Part shown: piece by piece, positions 29,609-39,038 of the stretch
How positions within the stretch are numbered: position 1 is the first letter of the stretch
How the letters are laid out: every line of letters starts with the position of its first letter
From: Plantago ovata
Lineage: Eukaryota > Streptophyta > Magnoliopsida > Lamiales > Plantaginaceae
Assembly: GCA_028274465.1 (NCBI GenBank)
Contig: CM051456.1
Coordinates: 83,624,753-83,688,752, forward strand
Direction: 5' to 3'
Length of the DNA: 64,000 nucleotides
Notes under the pieces: generated by a model
What the model saw: only the letters and a program-made list of their open reading frames with translations
Told to the model about the DNA's origin: nothing
Database searches by the model: none
Translations under genes and position numbers: made by a program

Positions 29609-30989
29609 AGTACTGGTTTGCTTGGATCATGTCGAAGACCCTAGAGGCCAAGGAGGAGCAGGGAAGGAAACAGCGCTTGGCTGGCAAGACCACGAAGATC
29701 CTCGGGTCTCTTGACATTAGCCATCCGAAGAATGCGGCGGAGCACCGAGATACTCTGGCCAAGGAGGGGCTCGTGACGATCGAGGACCCCTTGGAGGCTG
29801 TCAAACGTAAGGCCGCGGCGGACGCGGCGGCCGCAATGACCGGGGAGGGTAACCCGGAGAAGCGTCCCAAGGATCGGGCCCCTCCAGCAAAAAGAGCTGG
29901 CGCGAAGAGGCACCTAAACCTAGGCGGGAGCGACCAGCCTACCTGCAAAAAGGGGTCGGCCGCTCTGGATTCGACCGCGAGGCTGAGATTAAGCGGTTTG
30001 TCCAAATGTCCGAGTTGGACCGCGCTCATGAATTGAGCCTCTGCGCTCTACAGGTAAACTTACAAATTTTTTACAAGTTTGTAACTTCCTTCCTCCTCAC
30101 ATTTGCAAAATTTAACTTTTACAATTCATCGCAGCTCGTGCACATCAAGGAGGCGTATGCCAATGTTGCAGCTGATCGGTCCGATATCGGCCAAGTTATC
30201 GAGGAGCTCGAGAAGACAGTGGCGGCGGAGAAGGCGAAGGCCCAGGTGGCGAATGAAGAGGTCCGCAAGTCTCATGAAAAGGTGGATCAGCTCGAGAAGG
30301 AATTGGCTAGGGAGAAGCAGAGAGCTCTGAGTTACAAAGGTGGATATTCCACACTGTCGCAATGCATGCAAAAATTTAAGGACAGTGTGCTATCCTTCCT
30401 CGTCGGTAGCAGGCTCGAGACAGCCAGGGATTTCATGGAGTCCGCCACTTATAAGTTGGCTACTCAGGACATCAAGGATACTACTCGCGAGGAGGGTTTC
30501 TTCTCCTGTATCGGGCAGCTCAAAAGGGTCAAGCTCCTTCCTGAAGATTTCGATGTAGATGCTCGCGATGACATGCATGCTGGGAGGCGCGATGACATGA
30601 CCCGGTATCCTGATGAGATTCCGAGCGACGAGATGCATCATGCTTGCGAGTTCGGCGAGCTCGTTACTGATCCGGAGGTGCCTTACCCGAGTAAGCCTTC
30701 TTATCTCCCTCGCTGGGTCCCCGAGTGTATCCGGGCCGGTCTACTTCTTCCGTTAGAGAAGGCCCCTCTTCGGAATGCCAACTGGATTCAACTGAACAAG
30801 CCGGTCATGGGGCGCGGAGAGGGTTTTGTGGAGCCGGAGCTGACTACTCATGCTAATGCAATCAAGGAGGCTCGCGAGAAGGGTGGCGACATGAACTTGA
30901 ACAATCCGAGCAGCCCTACTCGAGCTGGTGCTTCGACGAGCAGTGTGCCGGGGAATCAGAGCGAGTTCTCGGCCAGTCGGACCCGTTAA
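29609..30989 (+). pseudogene. D antisense ORF, exons 2 and 3 (one frameshift)
   Basis: Splicing 29490-29608 (GTAACT...TTGTGCAG) joins exon 1 in frame to the stretch that includes the ATG at 29629. A 1-nt shift near 29950, in a run of A then G, throws the frame off; the next frame reads naturally (FDREAEIKRFVQ) into 30006. A second intron, 30054-30134 (CAG|GTAAAC...CGCAG), is 81 nt, phase 0 and free of stops, so it can be read through. Exon 3 begins with a coiled coil (about 30180-30320) and ends at 30989. Confidence 0.6.
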
Positions 30990-31818
30990 AGGCATGAGAG
31001 CTTGACCAAGGCCGAGTATGCTCGGTTACCTTTGTACTTGTAGTTTTTCAAGTTTTTTCCGAACAATTTCCTGCTTTCATAAAATGCTATTCGGCCCCTT
31101 GTGGCATACTTTATAATTTGTTGTTCGGCCCTTTGTGGCGTACTCGATCCATGTTGTATTGTAACATAAAGTATGCTTTCCTTGCTTCGCTCAATGCAAC
31201 TTTCTCCTCGATTTCTTTTCCGTACTTTGTATTTTTCTACTTACTCCGTAGTTATGACGTATAACTTAAATAGAGTAGTCAAATACGAGCAAGTTAAGAT
31301 CGAGTAACCTTGCTCCTCGAGGCGTAAGATATCAAGATGATCTTTGTTAACTTGGTCAATACTGCTCGAGTTCCTAAGGGAGTTGCAGCGCTCCTCGATT
31401 TCCCGGTATAATTAAGGGAAACTCTAAGTGTTGGGCCAAAACGACTCTGGTTCTCCTCGATCGCCTTCTGCTCGCCGGTTCCACCGCCTTAAAAGGATTC
31501 ACTATTAGTTATCTCTTTCAGCTAAGAGATCGGGGAGGGTTCCCTTAATAAGACGAAATCGGGTAGATCATACGTAAGTCGAGTAAGCTTTCATGATTGA
31601 ATAGCAGCATATTAGTTCTAAAATTGAACAGTTTTTGAAAGGTAGACATTGCATTGATTTGTCGGAAATACAATTACAATGGGGGCTCCTCGGCCAGCTT
31701 GCTTACAACAACTCCTTAACAAAAACAAGAGGTACCTCTCACTTGAAACGGTGAAGATTCCTTCTCGATCCATGGGCCTTTCACATGGGTTTTCAAAAAG
31801 CTTTTTTCTCCCTACAAC
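30990..31818. other. Spacer between antisense gene and integrase of D
   Basis: No ORF of interest. It would hold the 3' UTRs of two convergent genes. TTCGGCCC-TTGTGGC-TACT is repeated near 31090 and 31125, and ATAAAATG and AACATAAAG could act as plus-strand poly(A) signals. Confidence 0.5.
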
Positions 31819-33039
31819 TCAAGCGTAGAATCTCTGGAGGTTAGAAGTATTCCATGGGTTCTTTAATACTCTCCCCTCCATGTCTTGAAGACGATAACTT
31901 CCATTGGACCTTGCTTCTATTATCTTGTAGGGGCCTTCCCAATTGGGTTGCATCTTCCCAACTTTGCCCAGGATGTCTGCTCTTCGGAGTACTAGGTCTC
32001 CTACTTGGAAGTCTCTCTCTCTCACGCCTTTGTTGTAGGTCTTCGCGATCAATGCTTGATATCTGAGGATGTTGGCCAAAGCGTTGGTCCTCGCTTCACT
32101 AACCGTTTCCAGGTCGAAGAGCCTCTCTGTATGATTGTCCTCGGGTTGATACCCTTGGATTCTGAGGGTTTCTACCGCCACTTCTGCTGGTATGACCGCC
32201 TCGGACCTGTAAACTAGCGAGAAGGGAGTCTCTCTCGTAGCTGTTTTTAAAGTAGTGCGGTATGCCCATACCACTCCATCAAGCTCGTCGACCCAGTCCT
32301 TGTTGGTGGTGAACCTCTTCTGCAAGTTGTTGACGAGGATTTTGTTGACGGCTTCTGTTTGCCCATTGGATTGAGGATGTCCTACAGAGGTATACCTCCT
32401 CTCAATCTTCATTTCCTTGCACCATTCATTGAATCTTTGGCCGCAAAATTGAGCCCCATTATCCGAGATGAGGACCCTTGGCAAGCCAAATCGACACACA
32501 ATGTTCCTCCATACGAAGTTCATCACTCTTTGTTCGGTGATGGTAGATACTGCCTCGGCTTCCGCCCACTTGCTAAAGTATTCGACCGCAACAATGATGA
32601 ACTTCTTTTGCCCCGTGCCTCTTGGGAAAGGACCGACTATGTCGATGCCCCATATGTCGAAAGGGCAAGTGATGGTGATGGGCATGAGAGGTTTCGCCGG
32701 TACGTTGATCAAATTCGCGTGCATTTGACACTCTTCGCACTTTCTCACAAATTGGGCAGCGTCTTCGCGAACGGTGGGCCAGTAGTATCCTTGTCGAATG
32801 ACTTTTTGGGCGAGGGTTCTTCCTCCGGCATGGTCTCCGCAACTTCCTCGATGCATTTCTCCAAGAAGTTTTTGAAATTCATGCTCGGCGACGCATCTCA
32901 AGTAGACTCCCTCGAAAGACCTTTTGTACAAGTAGTCTCCTTGCATGATGTATCGAGGAGCTTTTCCCTTGATCCTCCTCGCTTCAGCCTTGTCACGAGG
33001 AAGGCTTCCATTTTTGAGATATGTTGTTATCTCTTGCAT
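31819..33039 (-). CDS. D integrase
   Basis: This 406-codon stretch is the C-terminal part of the D polyprotein. It is in the same frame as the preceding RT ORF, separated by one TAG just before MQEITTYLKNG. The zinc-binding region (HRGSCGDHAG, then CEECQMH) lies in the first ~120 residues. The catalytic triad is D in GIDIVGPF, D in ISDNGAQF and E in NGQTEAVNK. The C-terminal FQVGDLVLRR and LQDMEGRVL match the Ty3/gypsy integrase tail. Integrase inserts element DNA into the genome in the nucleus. Confidence 0.88.
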   Translation of the reverse strand: MQEITTYLKNGSLPRDKAEARRIKGKAPRYIMQGDYLYKRSFEGVYLRCVAEHEFQKLLGEMHRGSCGDHAGGRTLAQKVIRQGYYWPTVREDAAQFVRKCEECQMHANLINVPAKPLMPITITCPFDIWGIDIVGPFPRGTGQKKFIIVAVEYFSKWAEAEAVSTITEQRVMNFVWRNIVCRFGLPRVLISDNGAQFCGQRFNEWCKEMKIERRYTSVGHPQSNGQTEAVNKILVNNLQKRFTTNKDWVDELDGVVWAYRTTLKTATRETPFSLVYRSEAVIPAEVAVETLRIQGYQPEDNHTERLFDLETVSEARTNALANILRYQALIAKTYNKGVRERDFQVGDLVLRRADILGKVGKMQPNWEGPYKIIEARSNGSYRLQDMEGRVLKNPWNTSNLQRFYA

Positions 33040-36021
33040 CTAACTCGGTTGATCGTCAATTGCCAAGACGTTTGGCTTTGATGACCACAAAGATGATGCG
33101 TTGATTCTCATAAGTATCACGTTTCGGGTATCAACTCCTCCGGAGGCTGAAGCATACTTTGATAGGGCATCTGCCCTTTGATTGAGATCCCTCGAGAATT
33201 TTTCAATCTCGCAACTTTCGAATTTTTGGATTTCTTCGGTGATGGCGCTCTTGTACTCGGCCAGTGAGTCCTTCTTGGTTCTGAATTTCCCCGAGATTTG
33301 CTTCTCGGCCAGTTGGGAATCAGTGAAGAGATTTAGCTTCATCACTTCCAATGATTTTGCCATACGTAGAGCTATGAGGATGGCTTCATATTCTGCTTCA
33401 TTGTTGGAGACCGGGAAACTAAGAGTAACGGCGTACTCGAGTTCAGCCCCTCCGGGACTCTTGAAGTATATTCCTATCCCGCCATTTTTTCCTGATGAGG
33501 ATCCATCAACATGAAGAATCCAGACGTCTCCATGGTCGACTAATTCTTTGGGTTTTGGAGAGACGGTCTCCGCACCCTTTGGCTCGTCGATTTTCTCAGC
33601 CAGGAACACTTCATGCCTTTTTCTTTTGGTTTGTGACATCGCTTTAAGCTCTTTTAAAGCGTCTTCCAGAGCTTGCATGGGGTTGTTTTTCTGGGGTTGC
33701 TCTTCGACCATCATCATAGCATTCTTTGTTTCTGAAGAGTTTTCCTCTGAAGTTCCTTTTGAGGGATACTCCACGAGGAAGTCGGCGATGACTTGTGCTT
33801 TCTTGGCCACAGGTGCTTGATAGTCGATGTCGTACTCACTTAACTCGATCGCCCATCTTGCCATTCTTCCCGAATTTTCGGGTTTTCCGAGGACTTGCTT
33901 AAGAGGTTGCTTTGTCAAGACTACAACCTTGTGAGCACCAAAGTAGGGTTTTAACCTCCTTGCAGTATAAACGAGGGCTAAGGAAAGCCTCTCGATATCC
34001 ATGTACCGCGTTTCAGCCCCGGCAAGTACTTTGCTCAAGTAGTAGATGGGCAAGTGGTCGTTTCCTTGGATTCGTACCAAGACCAAGCTGATAGCTTCCC
34101 CTGTTGCTGCCAGGTATAAATAGAGTACCTCTCCTTCTACGGGTTTCGACAATAGTGGAGGAGCAAGTAGATACTCCTTCAACTTCTCGAAGGCTTCCTC
34201 GCACTCCTTCGTCCACTCGAAGTGGCTGCTCTTCCTTAGCACTTTGAAAAAAGGTAGATTTTTCTCGGCCGACCTCGAGATGAACCTACTCAACGCAATT
34301 GACTTTCCGACCAATTGTTGCACCTCATTAATGGATTGAGGTTGAGGAAGATCGAGGATGGCCTTTATCTTTTCGGGGTTTGCCTCTATTCCTCTTTCTG
34401 TTACCATGTAACCGAGGAACTTCCCCCCTTTGACACCAAAGGTACACTTCGCCGGGTTAAGCTTCATGCCATACTTTCTCAAGATCGAGAAGCATTTTGT
34501 CAGGTAACCTACATGTTGCTCCTCGGTTTTTCTCTTGACGAGCATGTCATCGACATATACCTCCATTGTTTTACCTAGCTCTTCTTTGAACATTTTGTTA
34601 ACCAACCTCTGATAGGTCGCTCCGGCGTTCTTAAGACCAAATGGCATCACGTTGAAGCAATACACATTGCCATTAGCGAAGAAGGCAGTTTTGGGCACAT
34701 CATCTTTGGCCATTTTGACCTGGTAGAAGCCCTGGTATGCATCCATGAAACTCAGGAGGGCGCATCCGGCGGTGGAATCGACCAGCTGGTCGATCCATGG
34801 GAGAGGGTATGGATCCTTCGGGCAAAACTTGTTGAGCCTTGTGAAATTGTTGCACATTCTCCATTTTCCCGGGCCTTTCTCCACGAGGAACACATTGCAT
34901 ACCCAATCAGAGTATCTCACCTCCTTGATGTGGCCGGCCTTAAGAAGTCTTTGGACTTCCGCTTCTATGATGGCATTATCTTCCGCACTGAAGTCTCTTC
35001 GCTTTTCTCTGATGTGGGTGATCGACGGGTCTACGTTCAGACGGTGAACAGCAACACGTGGGTCGATCCCCTTGAGGTCCTCGGTACTCCATGCGAAGAT
35101 ATCGTTGTTATCCTTCAAGCACTGGATGAGTTTCATCCTGACTTCAGTAGTCATCTCGGTGCCAATTTTTGTGACCTTGTCGGCACTTCCTTCGAAAATT
35201 TGGATTTCTTCTAGGGCTTCTCTTGCTTCAATTTTGTTTTCCTCAAAGAATTTCTTCTTTTTGGAAGAGGGTGGGACTGGTGGAATCACTTGATACTCCT
35301 CGAGCTCCTTAACAGCTCCTACTAGAGTATCCTTGTCTTTCTTCATGATTGCTTTTCTTCGCCTAAGTGACGGACTTGGCTTTTTTGACTTTATCTTCAC
35401 TCGTCGAACCGTGTAGAAACGATAAGGCGCATTGTGAACTAGGGATGTTTCCTCGGATGACTGCCCTGGGTTTGGTTCTCCGATTGCAACCCTAGAAGTG
35501 AACTTGGCTGACATGGTGTAGCATTCCCATTGTTCTCGTATGTCTCCTACTTCTTGTCCAATTCCCAAAGGAGTGGGGAACTTCAACTTGTTGTGGACCG
35601 TGGACACTACGGCTCGGAATTGGGAGAGACCGGGTCGGCCTAGGACTGCAAAATAGTCAAATGGCATATCGACGACCACGAAAGGAACCTGTTGCGTCAC
35701 TCGTCTAGGAGCGCTACCCATTGACACCGTGAGGTTGATCATTCCGAGTGGCATGATAGGTTGTCCTCCAAATCCTACCAATGTGCTTCTCACTTCTCAG
35801 AGCCCTTCCCTTGGGTTCATTTGCATCCTTTTCAAGGTTCCTGTGAAAATCAAGTTCGCCGAGCACCCGGTGTCGACGAGGATCCTTCCTAGCTTGTATG
35901 ATTGAACATCCAAGGAAACTACGAGTGGAACGCAAGGATCATATATGTTCCCTCCTCCGGCATGGTATCTCGCTATCATCGAAAGAGATAACATTGGTTC
36001 CTGGTCGTGCGGCTTGAGCAT
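33040..36021 (-). CDS. D protease, reverse transcriptase, RNase H and aRNase H
   Basis: Protease begins near 36021 with DTGCSANLIF; an in-frame TGA at about 35794-35796 splits it from the 917-codon stretch 35793-33040. Numbering from 35793: protease end 1-70 (YFAVLGRPGL), RT about 280-470 with YVDDML at 413, RNase H about 555-680, and a second RNase H from 757 (HVDGSSSGKNGG, then NNEAEYEA and RADALSKYAS). The second RNase H marks the Tat lineage. Two nonsense codons and a gag-to-protease frame change inactivate an otherwise well-preserved enzyme. Confidence 0.88.
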
Positions 36022-38203
36022 ACTTCACATCTCGGACCCTAAGGTTGTCCGCCGTAATCTCCCTTTGATTACGAGTGTCGCCGCCGGCGGGTCCTCCCGC
36101 AATTGTGAGAGTGTGGATGCTTCCATTCACAGGGCGGTTCTCATAATTGTTGTAATTATGAATGTCATCGTCATGAGGGTTTCCTTGGTAAGGGTGCTCG
36201 CTCCCACTTCGAGGTGGTGGGGGCAGGAGTGCCAGGGGTTCCTCCTTCCGGATGTAGTTAACCAATTGACCGTTACGTATCATCCTCTCAATTTCGTTCT
36301 TGAGCTCGACACACTCATCTGAGGTGTGCCCTTTCCCCTTGTGAAACTTGCAAAAATTTTCCGAGCTCTTGTTCCTTTGATTTTCCTTAATCGGGGGTGG
36401 CCACGAGACGTCTAGCTTCCTCGAGACTATATAGTTCAAGATGTCGGATCTTGGTCTATTTAAGTCTGTGTAGTTGCTATATCGTCTTGGAGGTGACCTT
36501 CGAGGAGGAGACCTCTTGTCTCTGAAATCATTTCTGGAGTTGCCCTCCTTGATCAAGCCAAATTTTTGCTCTTTCCTTTGCTTTCCGGGATTTTGGGGAC
36601 GAGGAGGGTACTCCTTCTCTTTTTCTTTTTCTTTCCCTTTTTCCTTGGGAAGATTGGTTCTTACGGTGACCGTTTTTCGGAATTCCTCAGCCTCGAGGAA
36701 ATCCTTGTAAGCTTTGGCAAGTTGTGCTTCATTCTCCACACACGATGCTGAGAGTACATCTTGGAATTTGATGTTGGTAGTGTTACCATACAAATATTCT
36801 TTCCTCTCATTGATCGAGTGATCTTCGACTTGTAGGGCTGCTTCATGAAAGCGATTGATGAAGTCCCTCAAGTCTTCATTGTTTCTCTGAACGATTTCAT
36901 CCAAGTACCTCACCCGTCTCTTGGCGTTCATTACCTTCTCGAAACGCTTAGAGAACTCCTTACAGAGATCTCTATATGACTTGATGGATCGGTGAGGGAG
37001 GCGCGACCACCACTTCATGGCTTCTCTGGAGAGGTTAGTCGGGAAGAGGAGTGCTTTGGTCCTTGAATCATGACCGTAAGCGTCCATTTTAGTGCCAAAT
37101 CTTACCAAGTAGTCTTTTGGACAACTTGTTCCATCATAGCTTTCGAAGGTGGGGAAGCCTCTTTCGATTTTGGCTTGGTGGCTTCTGATCTCATCACACA
37201 AAGGGCTCGGATCTTGGTCTTGCTCTTTCTCTTGGACAGTTCCTCGTAGAGTCTCTATCTGAGCATCAAGTGCTGATTTCCTCGCGTTGAGTTCCTCCAG
37301 AGTGAGCCTCCTCCCCGTGATCGGGTCGATCAGGGGGGTTACCTCAACTACTGTTCTCAATGCTTGATTCTCCTCCACTGCCTCTTGTTGGTTCTGAGGT
37401 GTTACCTGGTTGGGGGTAACTTGATTGGGGAGAACGGGTGGTGTAGCGACCACCTGAACTCTATTTTCTTGTTGCGCCACATTTTGTAGCGATGCCCGTA
37501 TCCTTCTATCAATCAAGTCTCTCAAGTCATCCGGGGCACCTTGGGGTCCTAACCTCGATTGAATTCTTGATGGTCCAAGTCGAGATTGGATCGGCCTTGT
37601 GTTGGGTCTCGAATGTGCTTCATCTTGTGCAACTGGTGCTCTTCCTTGGGATTGACGTGGAGCGACCACGGTGTCACGAGGTTGCTCTTGCACCGGCGCT
37701 GGTTGTGCTCCTTGAGCTTGTATCTCAGTGTTAACCCTAACAGCCTCATTACCCCCGACGTATCCTTGTAGAGTAAGAAGGAAGAGACCGTATTGAGCTT
37801 CGCCCATCCCGAAGTCTGATGGTCGGACTACACGTCCATCTGGAAGGGTGAAGGTCAATGCGGCCGGTTGAGGAGGGTTCACTGCTACGGGAGGGTGGTT
37901 GATTGCTACTGGAGGAGGCTGCCCCCTAGGCTCGGCGTTGTTCGGGACTCTCAACGCTCCATAGGCATTTCCTACCGGGATTCCTTGCGGGTTGTTTTTG
38001 CCCGATCTTTCATTTCGGGAGTGGGTGACATTAGTAAATGCCCCCTCCGTGTAATCCCGATTCCTTGCAACATTGTTGTTTCTTGGTTCCCTTGGAGCAT
38101 CCTCCGTTCCTCCTCTGCGACCGTTACTTGAGGGACGGCCTCTAGGTCGTGGAGGATTCCTGGGTGGTGCATTAGCAAGACGGTTGCTTCTTCTGGGAGG
38201 CAT
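35939..38203 (-). CDS. D gag
   Basis: The start is the ATG at 38203, 68 bp after the primer site. The 754-codon protein opens with a basic, proline-rich region (MPPRRSNRLANAPPRNPPRP) and an NQ-rich stretch. The Retrotrans_gag capsid domain lies around 370-500 (REAMKWWSRLPHRSIKSY, then LRDFINRFHEAAL), followed by a KE-rich patch. A histidine/cysteine cluster (CKFHKGKGHTSDEC) near 640 fits the zinc motif of this lineage. The frame ends where the protease frame has already begun, so a 1-nt shift near 35945 separates gag from pol. Confidence 0.85.
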   Translation of the reverse strand: MPPRRSNRLANAPPRNPPRPRGRPSSNGRRGGTEDAPREPRNNNVARNRDYTEGAFTNVTHSRNERSGKNNPQGIPVGNAYGALRVPNNAEPRGQPPPVAINHPPVAVNPPQPAALTFTLPDGRVVRPSDFGMGEAQYGLFLLTLQGYVGGNEAVRVNTEIQAQGAQPAPVQEQPRDTVVAPRQSQGRAPVAQDEAHSRPNTRPIQSRLGPSRIQSRLGPQGAPDDLRDLIDRRIRASLQNVAQQENRVQVVATPPVLPNQVTPNQVTPQNQQEAVEENQALRTVVEVTPLIDPITGRRLTLEELNARKSALDAQIETLRGTVQEKEQDQDPSPLCDEIRSHQAKIERGFPTFESYDGTSCPKDYLVRFGTKMDAYGHDSRTKALLFPTNLSREAMKWWSRLPHRSIKSYRDLCKEFSKRFEKVMNAKRRVRYLDEIVQRNNEDLRDFINRFHEAALQVEDHSINERKEYLYGNTTNIKFQDVLSASCVENEAQLAKAYKDFLEAEEFRKTVTVRTNLPKEKGKEKEKEKEYPPRPQNPGKQRKEQKFGLIKEGNSRNDFRDKRSPPRRSPPRRYSNYTDLNRPRSDILNYIVSRKLDVSWPPPIKENQRNKSSENFCKFHKGKGHTSDECVELKNEIERMIRNGQLVNYIRKEEPLALLPPPPRSGSEHPYQGNPHDDDIHNYNNYENRPVNGSIHTLTIAGGPAGGDTRNQREITADNLRVRDVKYAQAARPGTNVISFDDSEIPCRRREHI

Positions 38204-38270
38204 ATTCGTGAAGGGTCACGAGGAGAGTTGTGGCTCGACTAGTAGGGCGAGGAATGACCTTTCGTGTCGA

Positions 38271-38288
38271 TTCCCACAGACGGCGCCA
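38271..38288 (-). other. Primer binding site of D
   Basis: On the minus strand, TGGCGCCGTCTGTGGGAA starts two bases inside the right LTR, a primer site common in plant Tat/Ogre elements. I do not assign the tRNA with certainty. Confidence 0.75.
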
Positions 38289-38290
38289 AA

Positions 38291-39033
38291 TGTTGAAGGG
38301 TAATTCGTGTTTCTTTCTAAGTTCGCAGTAAATCACTAATCTAAGTCTTTTTAGTTCTTCTTCATGTAGTGTTCTTCTAAGATAGGAAGTGAGCCTTCTT
38401 GTAGCTTCCTCGTACCTGAAATAGACTAGAGGGGGGGGTTAGTGTCTCTTGCCCGATCTGTAAGGTATCAGACCGAAGAGGCGACTTTACGAGTAGGGAG
38501 TTGTGAGGCTTACCTAGTACAAGTAGTAAATGTGGTGGTTGACAGGAGTTAATATTGCTTACTGTTGAGGAGTAAATGAGGCCTTTATATACTCGTGGCC
38601 TTTCATCTTCCGGGCGTGTAGGATCACGACACGTGTACGCCTAGGATTGAGGCCTTCCTCGGCCCAGGCCCATTAAGGAGGTCCATGGGCCCTGGCCCAA
38701 GGGAGCAACCATGGCTGGTCGCTCAGGGTCCTCGTGCCTCCCTTGTACGTGAAAGGTGCGAGTAGTATCCTGCTCAGTTTCTGTCAAGGAGCGTTACCTT
38801 GACGTAAGGTCTCCTCGAGCCCGAGAGATGCTCCTCGAGCTCACTGGCAGCTTTGTCCTTGTGAGGAGCTTATTTTGAGGGTTGTCCTTCTAGTGATGGT
38901 CGGACCCTATGTTTGGTCGATCCACACCTTAGTGACATACTTGGGTGTGGTCGTGCCCCTTGAGGGACGGCCTATGATGCTCTTAGACCGCTCCAGTTCG
39001 TACATGCGGACTGGACATATTTCAACACTAACA
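38291..39033 (-). repeat. 5' LTR of D (right end)
   Basis: The LTR is 743 bp and nearly identical to 25442-26175. It carries the minus-strand TATA box at about 38583-38592 and the 12-bp segment TCGTACATGCGG missing from the left copy. Confidence 0.9.
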
Positions 39034-39038
39034 CTAGA

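Larger units (their letters stand above)
25442..39033 (-). mobile_element. Tat-lineage Ty3/gypsy element D
   Basis: The element is 13,592 bp with LTRs 25442-26175 and 38291-39033 and the duplication CTAGA at 25437-25441 and 39034-39038. Reading from the right: PBS, gag, protease-RT-RNase H with a second (archaeal-like) RNase H, integrase, a 5.6-kb extra region with an oppositely oriented gene, and PPT. The second RNase H and antisense ORF place it in the Tat lineage. About 10 substitutions over 734 bp (~1.4%) make it the youngest insertion here. Confidence 0.9.

Noticed and set aside
32359..33081. 240-codon plus-strand ORF
   Set aside because: Antisense shadow of the D integrase, whose zinc-binding and catalytic motifs are clear.
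38875..39033. Start of a 610-codon ORF at MRVVLLVMVG
   Set aside because: This part is the D LTR (also present at 26029); the C1 reading frame enters only at 39039.
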